From: Paenibacillus_S sp043945595
GTDB taxonomy: Bacteria; Bacillota; Bacilli; Paenibacillales; NBRC-103111
DNA: 64,000 nt
NCBI RefSeq assembly: GCF_043945595.1
Contig: NZ_JBIFNP010000001.1
Span: forward strand, 2,790,001-2,854,000
Direction of reading: 5' to 3'
In this document: piece after piece, positions 46,093 through 56,301 of the stretch
How the letters are laid out: each line of letters opens with the position of its first letter
Position numbering within the stretch: position 1 is the stretch's first letter
Translations under genes and position numbers: made by a program
The notes under the pieces: model-generated
Database searches by the model: none
The model's input: the letters and a program-made list of their open reading frames with translations, nothing else
What the model was told of the DNA's origin: nothing

Positions 46093-46824
46093 ATGGAAAT
46101 CAATATTTACCAGTTAATCGAAGGGGCTCGCAAGGCCGAGGGCTTGACCGTTATTATCGATGTTTTCCGCGCTTTTTCGGTAGCGTGCTATGTGATGGAC
46201 AATGGCGTAAAGGATTTGATTCCCGTTGGAGATATAGACACGGCGTACAGACTGAAGCAGGAGAACCCGGACTATATTTTGATGGGAGAAAGAGGCGGAA
46301 TCATTCAGCCCGGTTTCGATTACGGGAATTCCCCTTCTTCTATTGAATCCGTAGACTTTTCGGGCAAAACCGTTGTGCATACGACAAGCGCAGGCACACA
46401 AGGGATCGTGAATGCCGTAGGTGCGGATGAAATTATTACAGGCAGCTTTGTCAATGCACAGGCCATTATTGATTACATCCGCATGAAGAATCCGGCGGTC
46501 GTATCGCTGGTCTGCATGGGCTGGGAAGCAAAAGAGGAGGCGGATGAAGATACGCTTCTTGCCGAATATGTAAAGAACGTTTTGGAAGGAAACCCGGTCG
46601 ATTTTCAGTCCATTCGGAACTTTATGCTGAATGAAAGTAAAACTGGAAAATTTCTGGATGTGCGAGATGCCTCCGCGCCTCCTGAGGACTTTGATTTATG
46701 CTTGAGCCTGGACCGGTTTCCATTCGTTCTGAAAGTGGAGCCTTTAGGAGATGCCTTAGTACGGCTGCAAAAAATCAATGTAACGAGAGGGGCAGAAACC
46801 AATGACCTTATCAAGCCAGCATGA
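46093..46824 (+). CDS. 2-phosphosulfolactate phosphatase family protein (ComB-like)
   Basis: 243 residues. The opening TVIIDVFRAFSVACYVMDNGV, GERGG and TTSAGTQGI match ComB, a Mg-dependent phosphatase that converts 2-phosphosulfolactate to sulfolactate in coenzyme M synthesis and has homologues in Bacilli. ATG 46093 is preferred over ATG 46048 because GGGAGG sits 12 nt upstream. No ComA or other coenzyme M gene is present, so the true substrate in this operon is open and a broader phosphatase role is likely. It overlaps the next gene by 23 nt. Confidence 0.82.
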   Translation: MEINIYQLIEGARKAEGLTVIIDVFRAFSVACYVMDNGVKDLIPVGDIDTAYRLKQENPDYILMGERGGIIQPGFDYGNSPSSIESVDFSGKTVVHTTSAGTQGIVNAVGADEIITGSFVNAQAIIDYIRMKNPAVVSLVCMGWEAKEEADEDTLLAEYVKNVLEGNPVDFQSIRNFMLNESKTGKFLDVRDASAPPEDFDLCLSLDRFPFVLKVEPLGDALVRLQKINVTRGAETNDLIKPA

Positions 46825-48269
46825 TCCTTCCAACCGCCTGGTACTGATTATCGGTACGGACGGGTTACGGCCGGACAGTGTGGCACCCGCGATTATGCCG
46901 ACATGCGCTAAGCTGATGGAACGCGGCACCTTGTTCACCTCCTTCCATGCGGCTTATCCCTCGGAGACAAGGGTTAGTATGACAACTTTGACCACCGGCG
47001 TGTATCCGGGACGCCATGGCGTTGTCAGTAATTTGATGTATATACAGGGCTTTGGTGACGACGGCTTGCTCCAGACCGGCAACGACAAGCATCTGCTCGC
47101 CTATAGCGGGTCCATGTCGGAGCCTTTCATCCTGAAACCTACGCTTGGAGACCGGCTGCACCGGCACGGAAAGCGTCTGGCGGTTGCCGCATCCAGCTCG
47201 CCGGGCGCTTCACTGCTCTGGAACCTGAATCATCCCGGGCGGGTCATTAATCCTTCCTCCGCCTACGGGACAGAGGAAATGGAAGAGCTGCACCGCCAAT
47301 TGGGTCCTGTTCCTGAAGAGCGTACCGCAGTCAAAAAGGAACGGGCGCAGTGGGCAACGCGCTCGCTGATCGATATCCACTTGAACAATGAGCAGAATCA
47401 AGTGATGGTCTTGTGGCTGTCCGAGCCGGATGCAAGCCAGCACGATTACGGAATCGGTTCTCCCGAGCATAAAGAAGCGCTGCAAGCCGTAGATGGCTGC
47501 GTAGCGGAAATTTTACATGCCATAGAGCGGGAAGGCCTAAGTGAAACGATCGACATTCTGTGGATCAGCGACCATGGACATTCCACGATACAAGCGCAGG
47601 GCTCGCTTCAAGAGCACCTGCAAAGAGCGGCTGAAGAGCTGCAGCTTCAGACCCGATTTGTTACAGCCGGCCGCTACATCTATGCTGAGGAAGCGCTGGA
47701 ATCGACTGCCGTTGAGGTCAAGGCTTTAATCGGCTGGCTGCAATCCCAGGATTGGTGCGAGCTTGTTTTTGCCAGGGATGCGCAATATTCGGATCTGCCC
47801 GATGTGCTTGCCCTCGAGCTTTTATTAGGAACGATCACGCACGAGCGGGCGCCGCTTCTTGCGGGTCCAGCCGGTATGGAGTCATGAGCCGAACGAATAC
47901 GGCATGCCTGGAATTACGGGAGCATTGACCTCTTCCACCAAGCTTCTATCATCACACGGCACGATTTCTCCTTACGATATGCATGCTTTTTGTCTGGGGG
48001 TTGGCAGCAGCTTTAAGCAGGGTCATGTCAGCGATCTGCCTTGCGGCATCGTCGATATCGCGCCAACGGTATGCCATTTAATCGGATTAAGCGAAGAGTC
48101 AGGCTTCGACGGAAGGGTTTTGGCTGAAGGCCTTGAGCCTGAGAGGATCGGCGAGCCGTTCGGTCAGCTTGAAGCAGCGGCTCAAGAAATCGGAAATCAG
48201 CAAAGCGGTGCAGGCATCCGGCTTATCGATGTGAACGGAACGAGGTATATCGAAGGATACAGGAAATAA
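46802..48269 (+). CDS. alkaline phosphatase superfamily phosphodiesterase, with one frameshift
   Basis: About 488 residues when joined. LIIGTDGLRPDSV supplies the metal Asp, PSETRVSMTTLTTGVYPGRHGVV the Thr nucleophile region, WLSEPDASQHDYG and WISDHGHSTI the Asp/His ligands, as in nucleotide pyrophosphatase/phosphodiesterase proteins. The final metal His sits in the second frame (ISPYDMHAFCLGVG zone). The first frame ends at 47887; the second starts sense near 47870 (WSHEPNEYGMPG), implying a one-base indel. No signal peptide. With ComB-like phosphatase, Opp transporter and GDPD it suggests breakdown of an imported phosphodiester. Confidence 0.82.
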
Positions 48270-48291
48270 AAAGAAGGAAGGGATTTTTAAA

Positions 48292-49863
48292 ATGAAAAGA
48301 ACGGCAACCTTACTTATCTTTATCTTGCTTCTCGGCTTCGTGCTTTCGGCATGTAACAACAACGCTTCGTCCACGAATGAAGCATCAGGCACTGAAGCGT
48401 CAGGAGCCGCGGCATCAGGTTCGAAGGAACTCGACGTGCTGAAAATCGGCGTAACCGAGCTTCCTCAGCTGCTCAGCCCGCAGCGTACCAGCGGCAATAC
48501 AAGCATACGTATTTTGTACGACATCTTCGAAACGATCCTTCTCTCCGATCCGAAAGACAATTGGTCCTTGAAGCCGATGCTTGCGACGGAATGGAAGCGG
48601 GTGGACGACTATACACTGGATGTCACCCTGCGCAAAGGCGTCAAGTTTCATAACGGAGACGAGCTGACCGCCAAGGATGTGGTCTTCAGCTTCAATCGTT
48701 TGCACCAAAACCTGCCGGGCATGGCGGATGCAACGAACATGCTCTCCGTTGTGAAAGAAGTACAAGTTATCGATGACTACAAGTTCCGTATCATCACGAA
48801 CGTAGTCGATCCGCTGCTGGAGCAGCGCATAGCTTCCAGCTGGGGTTCCTGGATCGTTCCCGCCGATTATCTCACTAAAGTCGGTGATGAAGCTTTTGCA
48901 GCGAAGCCGGTCGGTACCGGCCCTTACAAAGTCGTTTCCTATTCGCCGGAAAAAGTGGTTTTGGAACGGTTTGACGATTATTGGGGCCCGAAACCGGCAG
49001 CCAAACGGATCGAGTACATTGTGTACAATGAAACGTCGACTCGGATTACAGCGCTGATTACCGGTGAGGTAGATCTCATCACGCAGGTGCCTCTCGATCA
49101 GGTCCCTGTCATTGAGAGCAACCAAAATCTCAGCGTCAAAGGACTGAATATCAGCAATATGCACGTGCTGACGTTCAACACGACGAGCGGCCCGCTTGCC
49201 GACAAAAAGGTGCGTCAGGCGCTAAGCTTATCCATTGACCGTCAAATGCTGGTCGATAAGCTGTGGCAAGGCAAGGCCGTCATTCCGAAGGGCCACCAAT
49301 ATTCGGAGTACGGACAATATTTCTTGAGCGATTATCCTGCACCTGAATATAACGTGGAGAAGGCCAAGCAATTGCTTGCAGAGTCTTCCTATAAAGGCGA
49401 ATTGATTGAATACGAGCTGAAATCCAATTATTATACGTTCGGCAACGAAGCGGCTGAAGCCATCGTTGACATGTGGAATAAAATCGGCATTAACGCCAAA
49501 GTCAAGTTTAGCGATAAAGTGGAGCGTAAATCCGTAGCGAACTGGTCGAATACGATGCGTTTCCCTGATCCGTCCGGCGGCTTGTCGCTGCTGTGGGGCC
49601 CGGGAACGGATGCAGAGAAAATCTACTGGAAGGACATGAGTCCAGAGTTCCTGCAAAATGCGAAAGAACTGGCTTCCATCCTGGATCCTGCCAAACGGAA
49701 GGAACTGGCTAAAAAGCAAATGCAAATTTTCGACGAAGAAGTACCTGGCACGGTTCTCTATTATCCGTATGAGGGCTGGGGAATTCGTAAAGGTCTGGAA
49801 TGGACGCCTTATTCCTCGCAAGCGATGGATTTTAGAGCGGAAAATTTCAAAGTATTGAATTAA
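48292..49863 (+). CDS. ABC transporter substrate-binding lipoprotein, family 5 (peptide/nickel type)
   Basis: 523 residues. Signal peptide with lipobox near LSACNN, then family 5 motifs: KPMLATEWKRVDDYTLDVTLRKGVKFHNGDELTAKDVVFSF and VRQALSLSIDRQMLVDKLW. The family binds peptides, nickel, heme, opines or glycosides and phosphate esters; the neighbours favour a phosphodiester here. AAGGAAGGG precedes the ATG. Confidence 0.9.
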   Translation: MKRTATLLIFILLLGFVLSACNNNASSTNEASGTEASGAAASGSKELDVLKIGVTELPQLLSPQRTSGNTSIRILYDIFETILLSDPKDNWSLKPMLATEWKRVDDYTLDVTLRKGVKFHNGDELTAKDVVFSFNRLHQNLPGMADATNMLSVVKEVQVIDDYKFRIITNVVDPLLEQRIASSWGSWIVPADYLTKVGDEAFAAKPVGTGPYKVVSYSPEKVVLERFDDYWGPKPAAKRIEYIVYNETSTRITALITGEVDLITQVPLDQVPVIESNQNLSVKGLNISNMHVLTFNTTSGPLADKKVRQALSLSIDRQMLVDKLWQGKAVIPKGHQYSEYGQYFLSDYPAPEYNVEKAKQLLAESSYKGELIEYELKSNYYTFGNEAAEAIVDMWNKIGINAKVKFSDKVERKSVANWSNTMRFPDPSGGLSLLWGPGTDAEKIYWKDMSPEFLQNAKELASILDPAKRKELAKKQMQIFDEEVPGTVLYYPYEGWGIRKGLEWTPYSSQAMDFRAENFKVLN

Positions 49864-49893
49864 CAATCCGATGATCGAAGGGGTGGAACGGTA

Positions 49894-50883
49894 GTGGAAG
49901 ACGTATTAACCGTGAATAACCTGAAAACCTACTATTATTCCAACAACAAGAAGGTCCCGGCGGTGGATGGCGTAAGCTTCCGTCTATACAAGGGCGAGGT
50001 GCTGGGAATCGTCGGCGAATCCGGCTGCGGCAAAAGCACCGTAGCCCGTTCCATACTCCATCTGTTGGACAAGTCCTATACGAAGATTGAAGACGGCGAA
50101 ATCCTGTTCCACGGCAGTGACCTGTTAAAGCTGAACGCGAAAGAGCTGAACCGGATCAAAGGGAAAAAAATCTCGATGATTTTCCAAAATCCCCAGGCGG
50201 CCTTGAATCCGGTCTACACGGTTGGAGATCAGATCGCGGAAGTGCTGCAGCTTCATGAGAACATGTCCAAGAAGGAAGTCAAAGAAAGAGTCATCGAGCT
50301 TTTACGTCTGGTGGGCATCCCCGCGCCGGAAACGAGGCTGAACGATTATCCTCACCAGATGTCCGGCGGCATGCAGCAAAGAATCATGATTGCAATCGCG
50401 TTGGCCTGCAACCCCGAAGTGGTGATCGCCGACGAGCCGACGACCGCGCTGGATGTCACCATTCAAGCGCAGATTCTGAAGCTGATGACCCGGGTCAAGC
50501 AGCAATTTCAGATGGGAATGATATTGATTACGCACAACATGGGCGTCGTTGCCGAGATGTGCGACAGAATGATGGTCATGTACGGCGGTGTGGTAGTGGA
50601 AGAAGGGGCGACAGCGGATATTTTCGCTGCTCCTTCCCATCCGTACACCCAAGGCTTGCTTGCCTCCATTCCGAGCATCGAGGAGGACAAGGAGGAGCTG
50701 TTTTCGATACCTGGCTCAGTTCCTCGATTAACCGCGCCTGTCACCCATTGCCGATTTGCCGGCCGCTGCCCTCATACGTTTGATAAGTGCGAAGGAAGTG
50801 AGCCGCCGTTGTTCGATCTGGGGAATGGGCACAAAGCAAAGTGCTGGCTGCTCGAGGATAAAAACGGGGAGAGCTTACAATGA
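49894..50883 (+). CDS. ABC transporter ATP-binding protein, OppD/DppD-like
   Basis: 329 residues. Walker A GESGCGKST, signature MSGGMQQR, Walker B VVIADEPTTALD, and the C-terminal oligopeptide extension with cysteines (HCRFAGRCPHTFDKC). GTG start at 49894 with GGGGTGG upstream. It overlaps the OppF-like gene by 4 nt (ATGA). Confidence 0.92.
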   Translation: MEDVLTVNNLKTYYYSNNKKVPAVDGVSFRLYKGEVLGIVGESGCGKSTVARSILHLLDKSYTKIEDGEILFHGSDLLKLNAKELNRIKGKKISMIFQNPQAALNPVYTVGDQIAEVLQLHENMSKKEVKERVIELLRLVGIPAPETRLNDYPHQMSGGMQQRIMIAIALACNPEVVIADEPTTALDVTIQAQILKLMTRVKQQFQMGMILITHNMGVVAEMCDRMMVMYGGVVVEEGATADIFAAPSHPYTQGLLASIPSIEEDKEELFSIPGSVPRLTAPVTHCRFAGRCPHTFDKCEGSEPPLFDLGNGHKAKCWLLEDKNGESLQ

Positions 50884-51866
50884 ATGATGCTGAAGTGCTG
50901 GTAGAAGTCAAAAATCTAAAAAAATATTTCCCTGTTAATAAAGGGATGCTGCGTCATAAAACCGTCGGGACGGTCAAGGCGGTTGACGATATCAGCTTTA
51001 AGATCTACAAGGGTGAAACGCTGGGGCTGATCGGTGAATCGGGCTGCGGCAAATCAACGCTGTCCCGCATGCTGATAGGTTTGACGGACGCTACCGACGG
51101 CCAAATATTATTCAAAGGACAACGGGTGGGAACGAAGGGACCCCAAAGCTTTCGGAAGCAAGCCCAGATGATTTTTCAAGATCCGTACTCGTCACTCGAC
51201 CCCCGGATGACGATCCGGCGAATCATCGAGGAGCCGCTTCGCATTCATACGAAGTATACCGCCAAGCAAAAGCTTGAAGCGGTTTTGCCATTGCTGGACA
51301 AGGTCAGCATCCCGGAGGATGCGCTGGGCAAGTATCCGCATGAATTCAGCGGCGGACAGCGGCAGCGTATCGGCATCGCCCGGGCGCTCGTATTGGGGCC
51401 GGAGTTCGTCATTTGCGACGAGCCTGTTTCCGCTTTGGATATGTCGGTACAGGCACAAATATTAAATCTGTTTAAGCAAATGCAAAAAGAATTCGGTCTG
51501 ACCTATTTGTTTGTTTCCCATGATATGAGCGTGGTTAAACATATCAGCGACCGCATTATGGTCATGTATTTGGGCAAGGTCGTGGAGCTCGCTTCCAAGC
51601 ATGAGCTCTTCAGCAATACGCTGCATCCCTATTCGATAGCCTTGATGAATGCGATTCCCGTACCTAATCCTGAGGCGGTCCGAGACAGGACGCTGTTGGA
51701 GGGGGAGCTGCCCAGTCCGATTAATCCTCCCGCAGGGTGCCCGTTTCAAAGCCGTTGTCCGCATGTGAAGCCGGTGTGCGGCGTTGAAATGCCCTCACTG
51801 AAGGAAGTGGAGCCGGGCCATTTCGTTGCCTGTCATTTGTTTGCCGATAAGGAGGGGACACTATGA
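50880..51866 (+). CDS. ABC transporter ATP-binding protein, OppF/DppF-like
   Basis: 328 residues. Walker A GESGCGKST, signature FSGGQRQR, Walker B FVICDEPVSALD and C-terminal CPFQSRCPHVKPVC. ATG overlaps the OppD-like stop; the stop in turn overlaps the permease ATG, so the genes are tightly coupled. Confidence 0.92.
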   Translation: MNDAEVLVEVKNLKKYFPVNKGMLRHKTVGTVKAVDDISFKIYKGETLGLIGESGCGKSTLSRMLIGLTDATDGQILFKGQRVGTKGPQSFRKQAQMIFQDPYSSLDPRMTIRRIIEEPLRIHTKYTAKQKLEAVLPLLDKVSIPEDALGKYPHEFSGGQRQRIGIARALVLGPEFVICDEPVSALDMSVQAQILNLFKQMQKEFGLTYLFVSHDMSVVKHISDRIMVMYLGKVVELASKHELFSNTLHPYSIALMNAIPVPNPEAVRDRTLLEGELPSPINPPAGCPFQSRCPHVKPVCGVEMPSLKEVEPGHFVACHLFADKEGTL

Positions 51867-52783
51867 CCCGATTTATCACGACCCGGCTGATCAAGGCCAT
51901 CTTCACCGTTTGGTTCATTCTGACGTTAGTGTTTATGATTACCCGATTATCGGGCGATCCGACCCAATGGCTGCTGCCCGACGATGCGACGGCAACCGTA
52001 AGGGCCCAGCTGCGCGAATCGCTCGGCTTGGACAAGCCGTTAGGCTTGCAGTATGCCCAATATTTGAGCTCGTTGTTTACCGGAGATATGGGCAAGAGCT
52101 ACCACTATTTGCGCCCGGTAGGCGAATTGTTCGCTGAACGCGCAGGCCCAACCATAGCGCTTGGCACGATTTCTTTTGTATTGGCCATTGTGATCGGCGT
52201 TCCGATCGGCGTCGTGGCTGCGGTTCACCGAAATTCCTTGCTGGATCGCATCACGATGGGGATTTCCATCGCGGGCTACACGATTCCGAACTTTGTCTTC
52301 GCCATTTTGCTTATTTTTCTGTTCAGCCTCAAGCTAAGGCTGCTGCCGAGCGGCGGCATGAGCTCACCACAGCACTATATCATGCCCTTGCTTGCATTAA
52401 CGATTGATTCTGTGGCCGGTATCGCGCGTTTGACCAGAGGCTCGATGCTGGACGTCCTGCGTCAGGATTATTTGGACAGCGCCAGGGCCAAAGGCGTCAG
52501 AGAGCGGATGGTGATCTACAAGCATGCCCTGCGCAACGCGCTGATTCCGGTGGTGACCATCATTGGCTTGCATTTGGGCACATTGATTGGAGGCGCGGTG
52601 GTCATAGAAACCGTGTTCGCTTTTCCGGGTATTGGCATGTTAATTGTACAGGCTGCTCAATATCGGGACTTTCCCGTGATTCAATACGGTGTGATGCTCG
52701 TCTCTACGACAGTCATTGTCGTCAATTTACTGGTTGATTTAAGCTACGGTTTCCTGGACCCGCGTATTCGGGATAATTTCTAA
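51863..52783 (+). CDS. ABC transporter permease, OppB/DppB-like
   Basis: 306 residues, six membrane segments, typical N-terminus (FITTRLIKAIFTVWFILTLVFMI) and GDMGKSYHY loop. EAA-like loop DYLDSARAKGVRERMVIYKHALRNALIP. ATGA overlap with the OppF-like gene. Confidence 0.92.
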   Translation: MTRFITTRLIKAIFTVWFILTLVFMITRLSGDPTQWLLPDDATATVRAQLRESLGLDKPLGLQYAQYLSSLFTGDMGKSYHYLRPVGELFAERAGPTIALGTISFVLAIVIGVPIGVVAAVHRNSLLDRITMGISIAGYTIPNFVFAILLIFLFSLKLRLLPSGGMSSPQHYIMPLLALTIDSVAGIARLTRGSMLDVLRQDYLDSARAKGVRERMVIYKHALRNALIPVVTIIGLHLGTLIGGAVVIETVFAFPGIGMLIVQAAQYRDFPVIQYGVMLVSTTVIVVNLLVDLSYGFLDPRIRDNF

Positions 52784-52800
52784 GAAGGGAGGAAACCCGA

Positions 52801-53646
52801 ATGAGAATGTTAAACTTGCGTATTCCGCCCTTCATTATGGTGTTGATTATCATGCTTTTCCTGATTACCTTGTTTACTTCACTGAGTCCGGTGCTGTTCC
52901 CCATCGATTTGGGAGCTACGAATTTGGGCGCACGGCTGATTCCGCCCTCCTTTATGGACGGCGGCACACCGAGCAATTTTCTGGGCACCGACCATCTTGG
53001 ACGGGACTTTCTGATTCGGCTGTTTTACGGAACGAAAAATTCACTGCTGGTCGCTTTGAGCAGTATGCTGATTGCCACCTTTGTTGGTACAGTGCTGGGG
53101 GTATTGGCCGGGTTGTATAGAGGTCCGTTTGACACTATCGTGTCTTTCTTGACGGACGTCAAGCTTTCTGTTCCTTCTATTATAATAGCGATCGTATGCG
53201 CTGCCGCTTTTGGTTCCGGCAAGTGGATCCTGGTGCTCATTATCGGATTTACCGGCTATCCGACCTTTACACGGCTGGTGCGCGGTCAGACCATCCAGCT
53301 CAAGGAAGCGAACTTTATGGAATGCAGCCGGGCGCTCGGCGCTTCCAAAATGCGGATCCTGTTCGAGCATGTGTTTACGAATATTTCCTCCCCATTGATC
53401 GTTCATGCAACAATGCGCTTCAGCTCCTTTATTCTTTTGGAAAGCTCGCTGTCGTTTCTCGGGATCGGCATTCAGCCTCCGGACGTTTCACTGGGCTTGC
53501 TGGTCAGCGCCGGGCGCAACTACTTGATCAACTCCTGGTGGCTGAGCATCGCGCCGAGCGTGATCATTGTTGTGGTCGTGGTCTTGGTGTCGCTGATTGG
53601 CGATTGGCTGCGGGACCTGCTGGATCCCAAATATAAAAACTCATAA
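52801..53646 (+). CDS. ABC transporter permease, OppC/DppC-like
   Basis: 281 residues, N-terminal membrane segment, GTDHLGRDFLIRLFYGTKNSL and EAA-like loop NFMECSRALGASKMRILFEHVFTN. GAAGGGAGG precedes the ATG. It completes the five-component importer. Confidence 0.92.
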   Translation: MRMLNLRIPPFIMVLIIMLFLITLFTSLSPVLFPIDLGATNLGARLIPPSFMDGGTPSNFLGTDHLGRDFLIRLFYGTKNSLLVALSSMLIATFVGTVLGVLAGLYRGPFDTIVSFLTDVKLSVPSIIIAIVCAAAFGSGKWILVLIIGFTGYPTFTRLVRGQTIQLKEANFMECSRALGASKMRILFEHVFTNISSPLIVHATMRFSSFILLESSLSFLGIGIQPPDVSLGLLVSAGRNYLINSWWLSIAPSVIIVVVVVLVSLIGDWLRDLLDPKYKNS

Positions 53647-53667
53647 TAGGATGGAGTGGTACTTCCT

Positions 53668-54375
53668 ATGTTATTAATTGCACATAGAGGCGGCACGGAG
53701 CGCTATCCGGAGCTGACGCTCGCTTCGTCCAGGCTTTCATTAGAGCTCGGAGCAGATTACGTTGAACTGGATATTCGCTTTACGCGAGACGACGTCCCCG
53801 TCATCAGCCATGACGAGGATGCTTTAAAATTGTTCGGCAATCCAGCTAAAATTCAAGAGCTGACGGCAGAGCAATTTTCATCTCTTAGGTATGCTGACAA
53901 TCACCAATTGCATCCCCATACACTGGTAGAAGTGCTTTCCATCGGCGCGGCGCCGGTTGTGTTCCATATCAAAGAGGGCGGCAAGCGCCTTCCTCAGATT
54001 CTGGAATGCATTCGTGCATATGGGTACGAAGATAAGGTGATAATGGGTGTCATGACCAGCGAAGATGTCCGCATTGCGAAGAAATTTAACAAAAATATCG
54101 AAATTCTTGCGTTGATGCCTTCCAAGGAGCACGCTGCGGAATTTATCGAAAATGGTGCGGACATCATCCGTCTTTGGGAGCGATGGGTGGATGAGGAAGC
54201 GGTACGCCTTATTCACGAAGCAGGCCGGCAGGTTTGGGTAATGGCTGGCTATAAAGGGACTACCGGCTATACGTCTCCCGAGAATATCTTGGCATGGAAG
54301 CGTCTGGGGATCAACGGAGTGCTGGTTAATGAAGTGGAGAAGACCAAGTCTGTGCTGTTGAATTTCCAAGCCTAG
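53668..54375 (+). CDS. glycerophosphodiester phosphodiesterase
   Basis: 235 residues. GDPD signature LLIAHRGGTERYPE with catalytic His near residue 6, metal Glu and Asp in YVELDIRFTRDDVPVISHDED. The enzyme splits glycerophosphodiesters to glycerol-3-phosphate and an alcohol. ATG 53668 has GGAG upstream and gives the normal N-terminus; GTG 53656 overlaps that site. Cytoplasmic, last gene of the operon, 21 nt after OppC. Confidence 0.9.
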   Translation: MLLIAHRGGTERYPELTLASSRLSLELGADYVELDIRFTRDDVPVISHDEDALKLFGNPAKIQELTAEQFSSLRYADNHQLHPHTLVEVLSIGAAPVVFHIKEGGKRLPQILECIRAYGYEDKVIMGVMTSEDVRIAKKFNKNIEILALMPSKEHAAEFIENGADIIRLWERWVDEEAVRLIHEAGRQVWVMAGYKGTTGYTSPENILAWKRLGINGVLVNEVEKTKSVLLNFQA

Positions 54376-54713
54376 CATGCTGCGAGTGGGAAATCGAGAG
54401 TAAGGACCATCCGAAAAGATGAAAACTTTCAGGTCAACGGATCGTCATACAAAAAAGAATTTTATGGAATATTTTTACAATATCATAACAGTGCTTTCCA
54501 AAAAACGTGCAGCCATTGGGGCGAGCGCGTTTTTTTAATGCAAATTCGGACGTTCTCGAACTAAAAGGAAAACCGGTTACGATGCAGAAATAGTAATGGT
54601 GTAAGCTGTGAGGCAGCTGCCGGACGGCTCGGAGAGCCGAACCGGAGCAAGCTGATTTCCATCGCGGCTTTCTTGTGAATTCGGATAAAATCGCAACTTG
54701 AAGGATGGAGTGG
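54376..54713. other. gap between GDPD and MFS genes
   Basis: Contains the terminator at 54500-54536. No gene is visible on either strand. Confidence 0.6.
54500..54536. terminator. terminator after the GDPD operon
   Basis: AAAAAACGTGC, loop region, GCGCGTTTTTTT: an interrupted stem flanked by A and T runs, so usable in both directions. Confidence 0.6.
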
Positions 54714-55918
54714 ATGTGCTTGAAAATGTGGTACAAGGGCTGGCCGCGCGGCGTCCCGCTGCTGCTGGCCAATTCGTTTCTGATGTCGATCGGCTTCTAC
54801 GCCCTTATCCCGAACCTGTCCGTCTATCTGACGCATTCGCTCGGATGGACGCCGCTGCTTGCGGGTGTGCTGCTGATGGTTCGCCAATTCAGCCAGCAGG
54901 ACCGATGACTCTGACGGGGATGATCTCCGACCGGGTCGGCTACCGGCTGACGATTTCGCTCGGGTTTGTGCTGCGAGGCATTGGGTTCGGCATGTTTGCT
55001 CTCGGAACGAGCCCTCTCTTTATATTTGTATCCGCTATCATTGCCGGCATCGGCGGCAGCCTGTTCGAGCCGACTGGCGACGCGGCGCTGACGACGCTAA
55101 CGAATGCGCAGAGCCGTTCTCGTACCTACGCCGTGAAAAAGGTGACCGACAACCTCGGCATCGTGGTTTCGGCTCTTCTCGGTTCATTATTAGTGTCAGT
55201 AAGCTTCCACTTGCTGTCACTGATCTCCGGGGCGCTGTTCGTGATCGCAGGCATTATGACTTATATCCGGCTGCCGTCCATGCGCATTCAAGTAAAGCCG
55301 GTCGCCTGGGGCGACATGTGGCGAACCGTTACGCGGGACAAGCCGTTCGTTCACTACGTAACTGTGATGATTGGGTATTTTTTTCTATTCATGCAGCTTT
55401 ATTTGGCGATCCCTGCCCGTATTGTTGACTTGACGCAGCAAGCTTCATCGGTATCCGTCGTTTTCCTTGTCATCTCGGTGATGATGATCCTGTTTCAAAT
55501 TCCTATCAACATGCTGGTGAAAAGATTCAACGTGATACGTACGATTCAGGCTGGGTTTGCGCTGCTGGGAACGGGACTGCTCGTGTTGGGCAATGCAGGG
55601 CACGTGGCAGTGTTTGTCGCAGGCATTTCGCTGTTTGCGGTTGGGATGATGGTAATCGAACCTTCGAGCTTCGACTTGACGTCGCGGCTTGCGAGGCCGG
55701 ATATGACGGCGACCTATTTCGGTTTTTATTATTTGGCGATGGCCATTGGCGGCGGAATCAGCCAGGGTACAGGCGGCCTGTTGATGCAGGTCGGATCGTC
55801 GTCCGGGCTGCCGGGGCTCATCTGGTGGATCGGGGCTCTGGTCGCGCTGCTAGCCATTGCCGGAGCGAATCCGCTGCGAAATTCGCTTTCGCGAAGCAGT
55901 GGGAAAGAAGCTCCATAA
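54714..55918 (+). CDS. MFS transporter, with one frameshift
   Basis: About 400 residues when joined. Twelve or so membrane segments (LLLANSFLMSIGFYALIPNLSVYLT, GYRLTISLGFVLRGIGFGMFALG, MIGYFFLFMQLYLAIP and more). The MFS loop 2-3 motif is visible as GMISDRVGYR. The first frame stops at 54908 after RQFSQQ; the second picks up at GPMTLTG. One missing G near 54900 would restore QQGPMTL. Resembles small-molecule/drug exporters of the MdtH type. ATG 54714 follows AAGG by 9 nt; 54705 and 54726 are alternatives. Confidence 0.82.
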
Positions 55919-56301
55919 CAAAGCTTTGGACAGCATCAATTTGTCGTTTGTGATACACATTGAACATACGGGGAGAACAGATAGTTTATCGGGCTATGGT
56001 CAATTAGACATACTTAGATTCTTATAAAAAACGAGGCTGCCGTATGTCGTTGCAAGTGGAAGGCCTTGTTCTTCGGTCCTATGCTCGAGCGGATCGAACA
56101 GAGGCTCGATTCGTATATCGGAGCTTTAAAATGAAAAGGACTGGCTTGTTCGGGCAATCGGATTAAAAAAAGGCACAACCTCGTCAAATAGATGAGGTTG
56201 CGCTTTTTTCATTTAAAGTCCTTTTAAGAAAGATAAGGGACATAATACCAATAAAGGGGAGGGGAGCTTACCCAATATTCAAACCGGTTCTCGGGCCATT
56301 A
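55919..56301. other. gap between MFS and SDR genes
   Basis: Apart from the terminator at 56165-56209 I see no gene. Short open stretches lack ribosome sites and family resemblance. Confidence 0.5.
56165..56209. terminator. bidirectional terminator
   Basis: AAAAAAAGGCACAACCTC and GAGGTTGCGCTTTTTT form an interrupted 15-bp stem flanked by A and T runs. It lies between the MFS gene and the convergent SDR gene and can serve both. Confidence 0.85.
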
